This document shows, piece after piece, positions 44,440 to 57,481 of a DNA stretch of 64,000 nt; within the stretch, counting starts at the first letter, position 1, and every line of letters begins with the position of its first letter. Position numbers and translations under genes: made by a program. Origin of the DNA: Cenococcum geophilum 1.58. Its lineage: Eukaryota > Ascomycota > Dothideomycetes > Gloniales > Gloniaceae. Below the pieces are notes generated by a model. The model saw only the letters and a list, made by a program, of their open reading frames with translations, made no database searches and was not told where the DNA came from. Location: NCBI GenBank assembly GCA_001692895.1, contig KV748207.1, forward strand, positions 744,001 through 808,000, written 5' to 3'.

Positions 44440-47400
44440 TCTTTATAGTTTATTTACCTTTCGTACTATGCTTCTAGGGTATCTTGGAAGATCTAGGGGG
44501 TAGTGGGAGGGTTGGGTAGTTCGCCTACGTGTCGCCTTTAACTAGGCGGGGGTGTCCAGTCCCTAAGGGGCTAGAAGGGGGCGTATCCTCCAGTGTCCTC
44601 CTATTAGATCTTATATGCTATCTGGAATTACTAGAGGACTCCTTAGCTTATTAGCTATTTTGCCGTTGCATATAGGCCTTTACTAGTAGAGAGCATTCGG
44701 GTAATATTATTTGTGCCCGCCCTAGCGAATAGCTGGTCTTTAGCTATATAGTGGTTGCAAAAGAGTAGTATATGGCGTATTAATTATATAGGCTATCCGC
44801 ACGTATAGTGTGGTATAGTTTATGGGATATAGATGCTTACTAGCCATGCGTTTAGCCCTATTACCTCTATCTATAGTAGAAAGCCAACTATAGATTCTAC
44901 CTTCGTCTGTCCTTCGTATAGGGGGAGAGTTGGTATTATCTATGGGGTGTTCCACGTAGCTACTCTCTATGTCTTTGCCGCCTTCTTCTAGCGTTACTTC
45001 CACTCTATATCTGCCTATCTTGCAATATATATAGTCGATCTCTACCTATGTTAGTAGCCTCCTATCCTCTATTGCCGTAGCGGTGCTCTACTGGCGTGGC
45101 GCCGGGTCTCTACTTAGTATTATAGTAGCTCCCATATTTCTTATTCTCTCTCTACTGCTTATAGGCGTAGGGCCTTCTAGCTTATATACTTAGGCGCGTT
45201 ACGCCTCTAGTAGGACCTTACTCCTCTTTAGTAAGGCCTTACTTCGCGTATACGTTCTAGTACTTAGTATATATCTTTCTCTACTAGGTGTCCTTATACT
45301 ATAGCTGCTCTTTATATAGCAGTTATGTCTATATAGATATTAAGTAGTGGTACTGCTACTTCGCGTTCTATTACGGCATGTGGTGTCCGCTTATAGGCTC
45401 CTATAATTCTACGTAGGTATTAGTTCTATAGTTTTTCTAGTGGCGCTAGGGAGCTTTTTACTATTAGCTTGCCGTTTAGTCTAAGGCCCCAGATTTGGGC
45501 TCCGTATAGCATTATTGGTCTTACTACTACCGTGTATAGTAGTCGTGTACGTCTAAATAATGGTCCCTAGGTCGAGGCTGTAATTCGTAATACTGCTGCG
45601 AATGCTGCTGTACCCCTAGTGGTTGCCTTTATAATATATGCATTCTAGTTTAGTTTAGTGTCCACCTAGACCCCTAGGACCTTAAGTGTGGCTTCTAGCT
45701 TTGCTTTACATCCCTAGATACTCACCGTTAACGCTAGGTTATTATTTACCCTCCTTTTTCTTATAAAATGGATAAGCTAGTATTTGTCTAGTGCAAATTT
45801 GGCACTATATTGTTTTACCTATATAATGCACCTGTTATATGCCTGATTTAGCCTAGTGTAGTTTTCTGCTGCTATGTTTCCCTATATAATAAGGTTTGTG
45901 TTATCTATAAAGCCTAGGGCTACTATTTCCTGGTTATTGTTAAATATCTCTAGTAGCTTAGATATAAAGAATAGGAACAGGATTGGCGATAGGGGTAATC
46001 CCTATGGGATTCCTATACGTGTTAGTATTATTTCACTTTTATATCCCTTAAATACTATTTTAGTATTGCGCCCTGTTAAGAAGGATTAGGTAAACTTAAT
46101 TATCTATTCTAGGAGGCCCTTCTTTCTTAGGATCTATAGGAGCCTCTTATACGATATGTGGTTAAAGGCTCCACTTATGTCTAGGCTTAGTATAGATACT
46201 ATATAGCCTGGCCTGGCTTGCCACGCTGCCTAGACGCTAAAAGTAATTAGGGAGATGGCTGATAGGGTTAATCGCTTCTTTCTTACGCCCATTTGTGTCC
46301 GTAGTAGTAGCTTATATACTTCTGCGGCTTCTTATATACGCTCTATAACTATTTTTTCTAGGAGCTTTTCTAGCGTGTTTTTAAGGGTAATTGGTCGGTA
46401 GCTTCCTGGTAGAGAGTAGTCCTTTTTATTTGCCTTTTGTAGGATAACTATAGTTATTGCTTTATAGCATTTTGGTAGCTTACCTTTATATAGGTAGGTA
46501 GTTGCAATATTAGCTAGTGGTATTATTAGAGCTTTTAATGCAGCTTTAATTGCCTTATTTAGGATCCTATCTAGTCCTACTACTTTCCTATTAGGGAGCT
46601 TTTATATAGCGTCCTTTATCTCCTTTATTATAACTATCTAGCTTATCTCTAAAGGTGTAGGATCTTCTTAACTGCTAGTGTCCTATAGGTCCGCTTAGAC
46701 TACGCTAGGGAAGAATCTCTCTACTAGTATTTTTATTTTTTCCCCATTATTATTTATATATTAATCCTGTTCTGTCCTACGGAGTGTAGGTAAGTAGGGG
46801 TCTTTTAGCGTTTTACTAACTACTCTTTTACTCTACTTTAATATGCGCCAGAGGCCTTAGTTATATGGTTTGGCAATATCTAAGGTAATTTCCTCTAGAA
46901 ATTAATGCCAGCTATTTCTACTTTCCTTCCGTATTATCTTCTTAAGCCTATTCTTTAGGGCCTTATGGCTCTATTAGTAGTAGGCCTTGCCTATTATGCT
47001 GTACTGTCGCCTCGCCCTCCTTAAGCCTATAAGTAGCTATGCTGCCTCTAGCGACCACTCGCGCTAAGCATATTTATTAGGCCTAGCCTTTAGGCAGTAT
47101 TCCTCTAGGCAGTTACTTATAGTCCTTTAGATATCCTCTAGCGTTGCTTTAGGGGTTGCTACTAGTCTATTATTAATTTCCTAGGAGTATTTTTCCTAAT
47201 TAAGTTTTTTAATGGCGTATCTCTGGTGAGTTTATAGCGCTAGAATAGCGACGTTAAGAGCTATCCGTATAGGTATATAGTCTGCGGTTAGTGCCTATAT
47301 GTCTTCTAGTCCGTAGAATCCTAGTTAGTTTATAAGCGCTTCTTATATAAATATAAGGTTAATTATGCTCTCTTAGGTTCCTCTTTTCTATATAGGTTCA

Positions 47401-47960
47401 CCAGTTAAGGTAGTTAAAATGATATTTTGTGTTGCTAGTTCGTTAAGTAGGTAAGTTACTTGTATTTCTACTATGGCCTATAGTTCTCCCTATGCCGTAT
47501 AATGTGTATTAAAATCCCCTAGGACTATTATCTCGCCTTCTACTAAGTTAATAGTTTATTAGAGTAGGCCCTACGTAGTTATCTAGGGTCTGTTGTCACT
47601 TAGGTTATAAACATTAATTATACTAATTTAGCCCCTCTCTATAGCTATTTATAGTTTAGCTATATTAGGGCTAATAGAGCGGTAGCTCCACACCTATATA
47701 TTAATGTATTTACTAATTAGGAAGTACGCGTAGGTAGCCAGGTCTGGTTTATATAGGAGGTAGTATCCTTTTAATTAGTACGTTTTTTGGGTTTATTTAT
47801 TAAATGCTGGTTCCTATATTATAATTATCTAGTATTTCTTTAGGTCCAGACTATTAAATAAAGGGCGCGTAGCTCTATAGTTTAAGTGTCCGCAGTTATA
47901 TTAGACTATTATTATTAATTTTATAGTAGTAATTAGTCTGGTAACTTACTAGTGCCTTCC
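44440..47960 (-). pseudogene. LINE1 ORF2: endonuclease and reverse transcriptase
   Basis: The APE-type endonuclease starts near 47925 (QYNCG or VYNCG-like text, then RATRPLFNS), with INVYNLSDNRP at 47590-47625 and VLGDFNTHYTA-GEL at 47487-47527. RT follows at 45200-46950; its FxDD box at about 45895-45915 reads GFIDNTNLI, with the second Asp changed to Asn through TpG to TpA. The C-terminal part runs to about 44440. The endonuclease nicks target DNA and RT copies the element RNA at the nick (family knowledge). The 87-codon frame at 44740-45003 lies within it. An RNase H domain was not located. Confidence 0.8.
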
Positions 47961-48076
47961 CTTTATATCTAGGGCGTCCCATCCAGGATCGTTATAATTA
48001 GGATTCTCTACTAGGATGGGTCTTTGGTGGCGTTAATACTGCCTTATAGGCATCCTATAGCCTATTTTACTGCTAG

Positions 48077-49400
48077 TTAGGTAGAGGGTGCTCCTATTAG
48101 GGTAGGTAACCTAGATCTCTTTTGCTGTACGATTAACCAGGTTCCGTCGTTTACGTTATTTACCCTACTTATCTCCTTCTCCTTATAAGCGTTTCCCCGT
48201 ACCGTAGCTGTATTCCAGTATAGTTTAATATATCTTATTATAGTAGCTTCTAAGTACACCTAGTAGGTTTTATACGCCGTCTTCTGCTATACTCTATATC
48301 CTTTTCTGCAGTTTATATATCTGTCTCCCTTATCCTTGCGGTAGTCCTTAGTATTATATGCGTCGGCGCATATCCCGCACCTTACGTCCTTTCTATATCC
48401 GCTTTGGGTGTGCCCCTACTATTAGCATCTAAAGTATTGTCGAACTTCTACCGCGTAGTGGTATAGTCGGGCTTTATACCAGAGGCTATTTATAACTACT
48501 CCTTTGCGGGCTACTATAGCCTACATTTCTTAGGTTAGTAGGTTAATTATTAGGGTGCCGCGTATTTTAATCCTTTAAGGCCCTGGTGTCTCCCCTATAT
48601 ATATTATACGCTCTTTTTTATATAGCTATACAATTCTAATTATAGTGATCCCTAGGACTAGTTTTTTAGTAGCCTCCGTAATCCTTTAAATAATCTATAT
48701 ATTTACAGCGCCTTTTCTACTTTCTACTTGTGTAGTAAGAGGTACCCCAATTATTTTAACTGGGAAATCCTGGCGGAGAATCTTGTACTTAGGGGTGTCT
48801 CCCTAGGTAAGGGTCTGGTCCTTTACCTCCTAGTTAGGGAGTATAACCTCTACGTTACCGCTACGTAGAACCTTTACCGCTACTGCCTTTGGTATATATA
48901 CTTTAATTAATATAAGGATCTGTTCCGGGTCCGTTCCTACTACTGTTGGTATATAAACCCTAACTATGGCTCTTACTGGTGCTATACTGGGTAGGCAAAG
49001 GAGGGTCGCCAATTAGGCGCCTGCTGCGATATTAGCCTATAATGGTTTTGCTGCTTACGTTATTAGTAGTTTCCACTCTTTTATAGCGTTTTTAATGCGC
49101 CTAAGCCTATCCTCTACTATATTCTAGTTCCTATTATACTTTATCTAAAGTTCCTAGGCGATTTGGCTTGCTTCTTAAGCCATACGCGCTACCCCTACGC
49201 GTGGGTGTTTATCTTCTCCCTTCCCTAGATTTTCCTTAATGTCTTTTAAGATGTCCACGAGTTTCTGCCATTTCTGGTCGGTGTCCTTTAGTTATTGTGG
49301 CTATATCGCCCTTTATTGTGTTTATTGTTGTGTCGCGTTTTCCTATGCGGCGCCTCCCCTTTAAGTCTGCTGCGACCCCCTAGGGTCGCGTAGGCTTTCC
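48077..49400 (-). pseudogene. LINE1 ORF1, Gag-like with CCHC knuckles
   Basis: The minus strand at 48295-48440 shows clustered knuckles: RCGICADAYNTKDYR and INCRKGYRV, preceded by a third, YFRC---GHTQSGY; several expected Cys are Tyr. A frame at 48077-48259 is its open C-terminal tail, and 48830-49012 is an open piece of the central region (VLRSGNVEVILPN). The 5' leader lies toward 49516. Such proteins bind the element RNA. Confidence 0.75.
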
Positions 49401-49528
49401 GGCTGTGCTGTATACATTAGTTCTAGGGCATAATATGCCGTAGATTTAATTGGAGATGGTTATTTCTTTATTGGGTAGGTGGTAGGCGTGTTCTGCTACT
49501 GTAGCGGCTATCTTTTAAGCTTAAGAAA

Positions 49529-51644
49529 TAGTTAGTATCGGCTCCCCTATTTACCTATTTTGACCTAAAACGGCCCTTAATACTAAAAACTAATGCCTTA
49601 AACAGCGTAATAGCTAGTATTTTTTCCTAGAAGCAACTAAATAGAGAGTAGTACCCTATTATATACTATTTAAAGACTATAATAGATACTAAGCTAAACT
49701 ACTATATCTATAATAAAGAAATGCTGGCTATTATCTCTAGCTTTTAGCACTAGCGTATATAGCTAGAGGGGACTCCTAAGCTAATTAAGGTAGTTTTAGA
49801 TTATAAGGCCCTAGAATACTTTATAATAACTAAGGCCCTTATAGCCTAGTAGGTACGCTAGGCAGATACCCTATTTTAGTTTAACTTCTTAATTATATAT
49901 AAACTAGGCGCTATAAACTATACGGACGCTCTTATAAGGTATAAGTAAGACCTAGATAACCAGATAGCTATAAAGATCTTATTATAAACCTAGACGCTAC
50001 TATAACTAAAATACCTTAACCCTTAGATATAGGTAGAACTAAGTACAGACTCCTTAGGCGCTAAGATATATCCTATTAACTCCTCTAAACTTAACCTTAT
50101 TAATAAACTACTATAGGCTAACCGAACGACCTCCTCTTTATAGGAGTATTATAAAAAGGCAAAGAATGTCGCCAGCCTATAGTCCCTTAAAAACGGACTA
50201 CTTAAGCACTAGGAATGGCTAGTAGTAGCTAAGGAATAGAACTTATAAACCCGGCTTATTACTAAAGCTTATGCCTAGGTCTCTGCGGCCTACTCTAAAA
50301 AAAATAAAACCTATAAGATTATTGGCGACTGCTACTACTGGCCTAAAATAGTTATGGATATTAATCGCTATATATAGAATTATAACAACTACCGTAGATC
50401 TATAATTCTATAAGATAAAACCCTAGGATTATTAAAACCACTCCTAATACTAGAACGCCCCTAGTAGTATATCTCTATAGACTTTTATAAACTACCTACG
50501 GACCGTAACGGATACGATATAGTTATAATCCTAATTAACCGCTTTAGCAAGCGCCCGTTCTTAATCTCCTATTATAAAAATATTGATACTAAAGAGGCTG
50601 TTACGGCACCGTAACGGATCTAGTTAGGGGGCTCGCTTAAGCCTTAGTATATGTATATAGACGTGTCCTTTTCTACCTTCTACTCCTTATCTTAATATCT
50701 AGGTCTATAAACTACCAATTATATAGGCTTATATACGTTCTTTACGGCGCTCGTGCCTTGATTAACTAAGTCGCTGTAATAGAGGCGGCCTAACTATATA
50801 TTTACTACGTTTACCAAATTTACGGACTACTAAATACTATTATATCTAATTATAGGCCGTAATTTATTTTAGCTTTCTAGAATAAGTTTACCTAGATCTT
50901 AGGTATTAAGCTAAAGCTTTTTATAGCATACTACCCTTAAATAGATAGTTAGACGGAAATTATAAATTAATACTTAGACCAGAGACTTCGGCCCTTTATT
51001 AACTACTTCTAAGATAACTAGGCCAAACTACTACCCCTAATAAACTACGCCTAAGCGACCCTACCTTATAACTCTATAGGATTTGCCCCTATCTAGCTAG
51101 AAATAGGCTACTTACCCTATATAAGCTTTGACTAGAAAAGACTAAAAGGACCCTAAACTATATACAAAAAACTATCTTATAAGGAAGCCTAGCAGTACGC
51201 TAAGCGCTTAAAAGAAGCTTAGACGGTAGCCTATATAAATCTAGAAAAGGCCTAAAAATTAATATAATAGTAGGCAAATAAGTATAGGCAAGAGCCTAAC
51301 TTTACCGTAAGAGATATAGTCTAAGTTATAATAAAGAACTTAAAAAAAATGGAATAACCTAGCCGTAAGCTAGACTATTAGATAGTAGGACCGTATAAGG
51401 TTCTTAAAAAGATAGGTAATGCGTATAAAGTAAAGCTCCCAAATTTAATTAAAGTTTACCCTATTTTCTCTCTAGATAAACTATAAAAAGCCGCAAATAA
51501 CCTATTACTTGGATAAAAGAATAAACCTCCCCTACTAATTTAAGTTAATAGCGATAATAAATAGGAAATTAAAGAAATACTAGCCTATAAGCTTATAAGG
51601 GGAATATTAAAATATCGTGTTAGTTGGAAAGGGTACAACCTAAA
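49529..51644 (+). pseudogene. Gypsy G RNase H and integrase
   Basis: Resumes after LINE1. RNase H text at 49560-49860 includes NYYIYNKEMLAIISSF and LEGTPKLIKVVLDYKALEYF. Then come the integrase zinc region near 50320-50400, the catalytic core about 50450-50950 and the GPY/F-like segment near 51380. It collinearly matches F at 55190-57110. A solo LTR (50599-50781) splits the integrase core. The frame stops inside the chromodomain (ISWKGYN-like text, about 51615-51644) at gypsy F and finishes at 63705-63858. Confidence 0.85.
50599..50781 (+). mobile_element. Solo LTR in gypsy G integrase
   Basis: 183 bp starting tgttacggcacc and ending gctgtaata (a mutated ...ACA), with the TSD gaggc at 50594-50598 and 50782-50786. 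Gypsy F (56230-56250) shows the uninterrupted site. Ends and the tail (attaactaagtcgct) place it with the D/F LTR superfamily. Confidence 0.9.
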
Positions 51645-51649
51645 CCCTA

Positions 51650-51883
51650 TATTACGGCACTATTGGAAAACGGTAGATTGTGGCGGACAATTTTAGACAA
51701 TTTTAGACAGTTTTATATAGTTACAGTTACGTAACTAGAGGATTATATATAGCTTTAAGCGGCGCTCCCCTTCTTCTCCTTTCCTTTCTTTAGCTTTAGA
51801 TTCTCGTTTATAGACAATCCAATTATACAGGCTTACGCGTCCCTTTTACTATACCTATGCCTTAATTAACTAAGTCACTAATA
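51650..51883 (+). repeat. 5' LTR of gypsy F
   Basis: 234 bp, starting tattacggca (a mutated TGTT) and ending cactaata (a mutated ...AACA). It contains a TATA-like attatatatagc near 51732-51746 and a long pyrimidine stretch at about 51763-51790, then agctttagat at 51792-51801, a plausible transcript start region for a fungal promoter. Confidence 0.9.
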
Positions 51884-51896
51884 TTATCTAAAGCTC
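51884..51896 (+). other. Putative self-priming primer-binding site, gypsy F
   Basis: ttatctaaagctc directly follows the 5' LTR. Its reverse complement shares agctttagat with LTR positions 51792-51801, just downstream of the pyrimidine tract. The same pairing occurs in D and C. Confidence 0.6.
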
Positions 51897-52089
51897 ACTT
51901 TACTCTTTCTTCCTAAGAAGGAACTTAAATATATTTATAAGACTATAAATAGGACAAGAATATAGAATAGGACCCTAAGGACATTATTAGGACTATAAGG
52001 ATAGGACCTAAAAGAAAAGAATAGAACCCTAAGGAAAGAACCTATAAGATACGCACATATTAGAACCCTTAAAGAAATTACCTAGAATT

Positions 52090-55000
52090 ACCTAACACCC
52101 CTACCACCATACTATAAAATACAGCAGTAGGTAAAGCAGCTGTAGGACCCTTAAATACTTTAAATAAAGAAATATTTAACGTTTTAACCCCCTAGGCGGA
52201 GCTTACGGCTGCTAATATTAAAATTAAATAACTGCGAGAGCTGCTTAAAGCTAGAGATACCCCTATATCTAATAATAAGTTATTATTAGATAACTAAAGA
52301 CTTACTATAGTCCTTTAGGCCCTATTTTAGCGCCTTAGTAGATTTACTAAGGCCTATATAGCACCAAAGCGGTTAGTAAAGGTTGCGGATCCCCTACTAC
52401 TTATAAACGGAACTAACCCTATATTTAATAATTAGAAGCTTTAATTATAGAATAAGCTTAAAGTTAATATAAACTACTTCCCTAATACCTAAGCTAGAAT
52501 AGCTTATATCTTTAGCTGTACTAGCGGAGACGCCTAGACGTATTTACGCCTATAATATACTAAAGACTTAACAGACCCCTTTATCTCTAAAGAAGAAATA
52601 ATTAAATACTTGTCTTCTATTTATAAAGACCCTTTTAAAGTATAAAACGCCTGCCTTAGCTATAAAAACAACGGAGACCTTTTTAGCTTTTTAAACTCAC
52701 TTTCTATACCTAGCTAGATAGGCCTAAATCCCCTAAGAAGACCTACTGCTAAACCTCTTTAATAAGCTTACTTTGAACCTACAGCGGGCCGTATTACTAG
52801 CTTATACTACAGTATAGACGTTAAAGGAACTTATGGACTATTACCTAGCTATTAACTAAGGCCTTTATTAAATTAAGGCACGCGCTAATTAGCTAAAAAC
52901 TAGAAACCTTGCAAACTAGGCCATAAGTACTATAAGTACGGCCCATAGTACCCTAGTATAATTAGCAACTCCTATAATTAACCTAGCAGCTAGTTATACA
53001 GCTACCTCTATTATAGGTCTGGTGTACACCCGGCCTATATATAGCGACCCCTATATATAGGCCCTCGGCAATTAAGGAGCTTACTTCTTATATAGTTAAC
53101 TAGGCTACCCTATAAGGAACTACCTAATAAAGGTAAAGATAAATAAGGTCCTGTTAATTTAGGAGGATAGTATAAAGCTATAATAAAAAAAGGAACCCTA
53201 AAGAAAGACTCCTCTTTAGGGTTAAAAGGGATTAATATATTATATATTAATCTAGGTCAGCTAGTTAGTAGAAAAAGCTACACTATCCCTTATACTTTAT
53301 TCCACAATAGATATTAAGTTTTAACCTCTACTTTAGCTAACTTAGGAGTAAATGCCTTTACCTTAATTAATATAAAGTGCGTTGTAAAACTAGCTAACTT
53401 TTTAAATATACCCCTTAAAGAACTGCCCAAATTAATCCCTATTTGCGGTTATAACGGACGGATAGGCCTACCTATTATAACTATCTTATAAATTCACCTC
53501 CGCGTTAACGGACGAAGGTAGTATAATATCCCCTTCCTTATTACGGACCTTAGAAGCTATAATATAATCTTAAGGAGAAAATGGCTAGCCCATTTAGGCT
53601 TATAGCTTAATGTATAAAATAGGCAGCTTATCTAGCCCAAAACTATACCCCTAACGCCTTCCTTTATAAAAGAGATTAGTATTATAATAGAAAACCTTAT
53701 ACGGCCGTAGATAAACACCATTTACTAGGCTAATACAACGCGTATAGACTAGGCTTTTAAGAAGGATATATAGCTTAATCTATAACGGATCTATATACTA
53801 CGCCGCCCCCAGACTACCTATATTATAATACCCGTACTAAAGACTTAGGAAGTTGGTAGTGGCCTAGCTAAGTCCCTAATAGAGAACTTAGGCCCTACGC
53901 AGCCATAAAGAAAGGCTAGAGATATTAGATAATATACTAAACTAATAAACTAAAAGGATAACTTATAGAAAATAGAACGTAAGCTAAGGAAGACTATAAA
54001 CCTTATACCGCAAAATACGGCCTAATAAATATCTATAAAAAAACCCACGAACCTCCCACTAGTTAATATTTACTATATTAGCGCTATGAGATTCTACTAA
54101 AACCTAGTTTAGCCTAATACTATTACCTTTATAACTAGCTTATATAAAATTAATTAAATAATTAAAGAGAAAGAAGCCCTAGCCTAAGAGAAAGGCAAGC
54201 TTATAAATAAGGAGCTGGTAGAATAGAAACTGCCCTATTAATACTAGAAATTTAAAAACACCTTCTCTAAAGCAGCGTTTAATGTACTTTCGCCTTACTA
54301 ACCGTACAACTATAAGATTAAAATTAAGCCAGATAAGGTAGTTACCCTTAACTATAGCCCCCTCTAATAGCAATCTACTGCCGAATTATAGGCTATAAAG
54401 TAGTATCTTATTAATAACCTAGATAAGGGCTTTATTAAGCCTAGCTAAGCCCCTTTTAACTTACCTATTTTCTTTACTAAAAAGCTAAATAGAGGACTTT
54501 GTTTCTATATCGACTACTATAAACTTAATAATTTAACCCTTAAAGACCGCTACCTACTACCTTTACTTAATAAGACTTTGGCCTAAATAAGTAAAGCTAA
54601 AATCTTTATAAAGCTTAATATCCGCTAGGCTTTTTACTAAATTAGGATAAACCCTAAATTAGAAAACCTTACTATATTTCGGACCTATTACGGAATATAT
54701 AAATATAAAGTACTGCCTTTTAGACTAACTAACGGACCGGCTATATACCAACAATATATAAATAATATACTATTTAACTATCTTAATGACTTCTATATAG
54801 TATACCTAGATAATATTATAATCTACTTTAAAAATAAACTGGAATATAAAGAGTATATCTATAAAGTCCTATAACGGCTTTAGGAAGCTAGCCTCTAAGC
54901 TAATACTAAAAGGTTAGAATTTAGTGTTAAGCGTATAAAGTACCTAGGGTTTATTATTAGTATAAATGGGATTAAAGCAGACCTAAAAAAGACGGCCGTA

Positions 55001-57330
55001 ATTAACTAATGGGTACCCCTAAGGACCGTAAAGGGGGTGTAGTTATTCTTAGGGTTCTATAACTTCTACTAACGCTTTATTAAGAACTATAGTAAAATTA
55101 CCCGTTTACTAAGCCTACTTACCTATAAGGACCAGCCCTTTTACTTTAACACCGTATATAGGCAGGCCTTTAATAAGCTTAAGAAACGACTAGTCTCTGC
55201 TCCCTTACTCGCCTACTTTAACCTAGAACGGCCCTTAATGCTAAAAACCAATGCCTTAGATAGCATTATAGCTAGCGTTTACTCCTAAAAGCAAATAGAT
55301 AGAAAATAGCACCCTATTACTTACTATTTAAAGACTATAATAGATGCTAAGCTAAACTACCCAATTTATAATAAAGAAATGCTGGCTATTATCTCTAGCT
55401 TTTAGCACTAGCGAGCCTAACTAAAAGGCACCCTTAAGTTTATCTAGGTAGTTTCTAATTATAAGGCCTTAGAATATTTTATAATAATAAAGGCCCTTAC
55501 GGCCTAATAGGCGCGCTAGGCGGACACCCTATCTTAGTTTAACCTTTTAATTATATATAGGCTAGGCGCCACCAATTGTGTAAACGCTCTTATAAGGCGT
55601 AAATAGGATATAAATAACTAGATAGCCGTAAAGATCTTATTATAGACCTAAGCGCTACTATAACTAGAGCACCTTAACTCTTAGATATGGGCAGAACTAA
55701 ATATAGACTCTTTAGATGCCGAGATATGCCCTATTAACTCTATAGAACTAGACCTTATTAATAAACTACTATAGGTAAACTATACAGCCCCTTCTCTATA
55801 GGAGTACCGCGAAAAGGCAAAAAACGTTTTTAGCCTATAGTCCCTTAAAAGTAGACTGCTTAAGCACTATAAACGGCTAGTAGTAGTAAAGGAATAGAAC
55901 TTACGGACTCGGCTTATTACCGAAGTATATACCTAGGTCTCTACGGCCCACCCTAGGGAAAATAAAACTTATAGGATTATTAGCGACCGCTACTACTAGC
56001 CTAGAATAATTATAAATATTAACCGCTATATACGGAACTGTAATAACTACTATAGGTTTATAATTCTATAAGATAAAACCCTAGGATTATTAAAACCCCT
56101 TCTAATACCTAACTGCCCCTAGTAATATATCTCTATAAACTTTTATAAGCTACTTCTAGACCGTAACGGATATAATATAGTTATAATCCTAGTTAACCGC
56201 TTTAGTAAGCGCCTATTCTTAATTCCCTATTATAAGAATATTAATACTAAAGAGGCGGCCTAACTATATATTTATTACGTCTACCGAATTTACGGACTAC
56301 TAGATACTATTATATTTAACTATAAGCCGTAGTTTATATCAGCCTTTTAAAATAAGTTTACCTATATCCTAGGTATTAAGCTAAAGCTTTTTACGGTATA
56401 TTACCCCTAAATAAACGGTTAAATAGAGATTATAAATTAATACTTAGACTAGAGACTCCGGCCTTTTATTAACTACTTCTAGAATAACTAGGCTAAACTA
56501 TTACCCTTAATAAACTACGCCTAAGCAACCCTACCCTATAACTCTACCGGATTTGCCCCTATTTAACTAGAAATGGGTTACCTACCCTATATAAGCTTTA
56601 ACTAGGAAAGACTAGAAGGGCCCTAAACTGTATATAAAAAACTATCTTATAAGGAAGCCTAGCAGTACGCTAAGCGCTTAAAAGAAGCCTAGAAAGTAGC
56701 CTATATAAACCTAAAAAAGGCCTAGAAATTAATAAAATAGTAGGTAAATAAGTATAAACGTAAGCCTAACTTTACTATAGGCGATATAGTCTAGGTTATA
56801 ATAAAGAACTAAAAGATAAAACGGCCTAGCCGTAAACTGGACTATAAAATGGCAGGACTATATAAGATTTTTAATAAAGTGGGTAACTTGTACAAGATTA
56901 AGCTCCTAGACTTAATTAAAGTTTACCCTATTTTCTTACTAGATAAGCTACGGAAAGCTATAAATAACCTACTACCTAGACAAAAAAATAAACCTCCTCT
57001 ACTAATTTAAGTTAATAGCGATAATAAATAGAAAATTAAAGAAATACTAGCCTATAAACTTATAAAGGGAACGTTAAAGTATTATATTAGTTGGAAAGGA
57101 TATAACCTAAACCCTACTTAGTACCCTATATAGAACTTTATAGGTAGTCCTATAAGCTTTAGAAATTCTATAGCCGTTACCTTAATAAACCTAGACCGCT
57201 AAAGTACCTAGATAAGTAGATAGAATACTAGTATAATAAAGATAATAAGCTACTAGAAGAACATAAGGATAAAAATACCCTAGAAATTTCTTAGTTATAT
57301 AAGGTCTTAAAATATTTAAGAACCTTAACC
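52090..57330 (+). pseudogene. Gypsy F gag-pol polyprotein (RIP-broken)
   Basis: Gag lies at 52090-53050, with a knuckle near 53073-53115 (decayed Cys). Retropepsin is at 53450-53600. RT runs about 53940-55000, with its catalytic box at 54800-54830 reading VYLDNIIIY. RNase H is at 55180-55560 and the integrase zinc region near 55960-56050, with the core 56130-56500. The chromodomain at 57085-57215 has SWKGYNLNPT-YPI-NFIG and YLNKPRPLKYLDK-IEY. Trp and Gln positions are often TAG. The tail continues to about 57400. Confidence 0.85.
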
Positions 57331-57404
57331 AGTAGTTAAAGTTATCTAATTAGTTAGATTCTTTTGCCAAGACTTTTAGTAACAAAGCCTAAGGGTAGGC
57401 TTTT

Positions 57405-57420
57405 TTAAAGGGGGGGGTAA
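57405..57420 (+). other. Polypurine tract of gypsy F
   Basis: aaaggggggggtaa directly before the 3' LTR, the mirror of the tract in gypsy D. Confidence 0.85.
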
Positions 57421-57481
57421 TGTTACGGCACTAGTGGAAAACAGTAGATTATAGTAGACAATTTTAGACAGTTTTAGACAG
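57421..57481 (+). repeat. Gypsy F 3' LTR, first piece
   Basis: 61 bp, starting tgttacggca and ending with the TSD gacag (57477-57481) of copia B2. The remainder is 63532-63704. Confidence 0.95.

Larger units (their letters stand above)
44281..49516 (-). mobile_element. Long LINE (LINE1), near full length
   Basis: About 5.24 kb with TSDs aagcttaagaaa at 44269-44280 and 49517-49528 (the next two bases also agree). The 3' end is at the left with a (taa)n-type tail (tattattattatt on the plus strand). It carries ORF1 with zinc knuckles, then endonuclease and RT in ORF2, all on the minus strand, an arrangement seen in Tad-like fungal LINEs. It cuts gypsy G between RT and RNase H. Confidence 0.9.

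Noticed and set aside
45874-46089. 71-codon plus frame
   Set aside because: Antisense to LINE1 RT, next to its catalytic box.
54179-54373. 64-codon minus frame
   Set aside because: Antisense to gypsy F RT.
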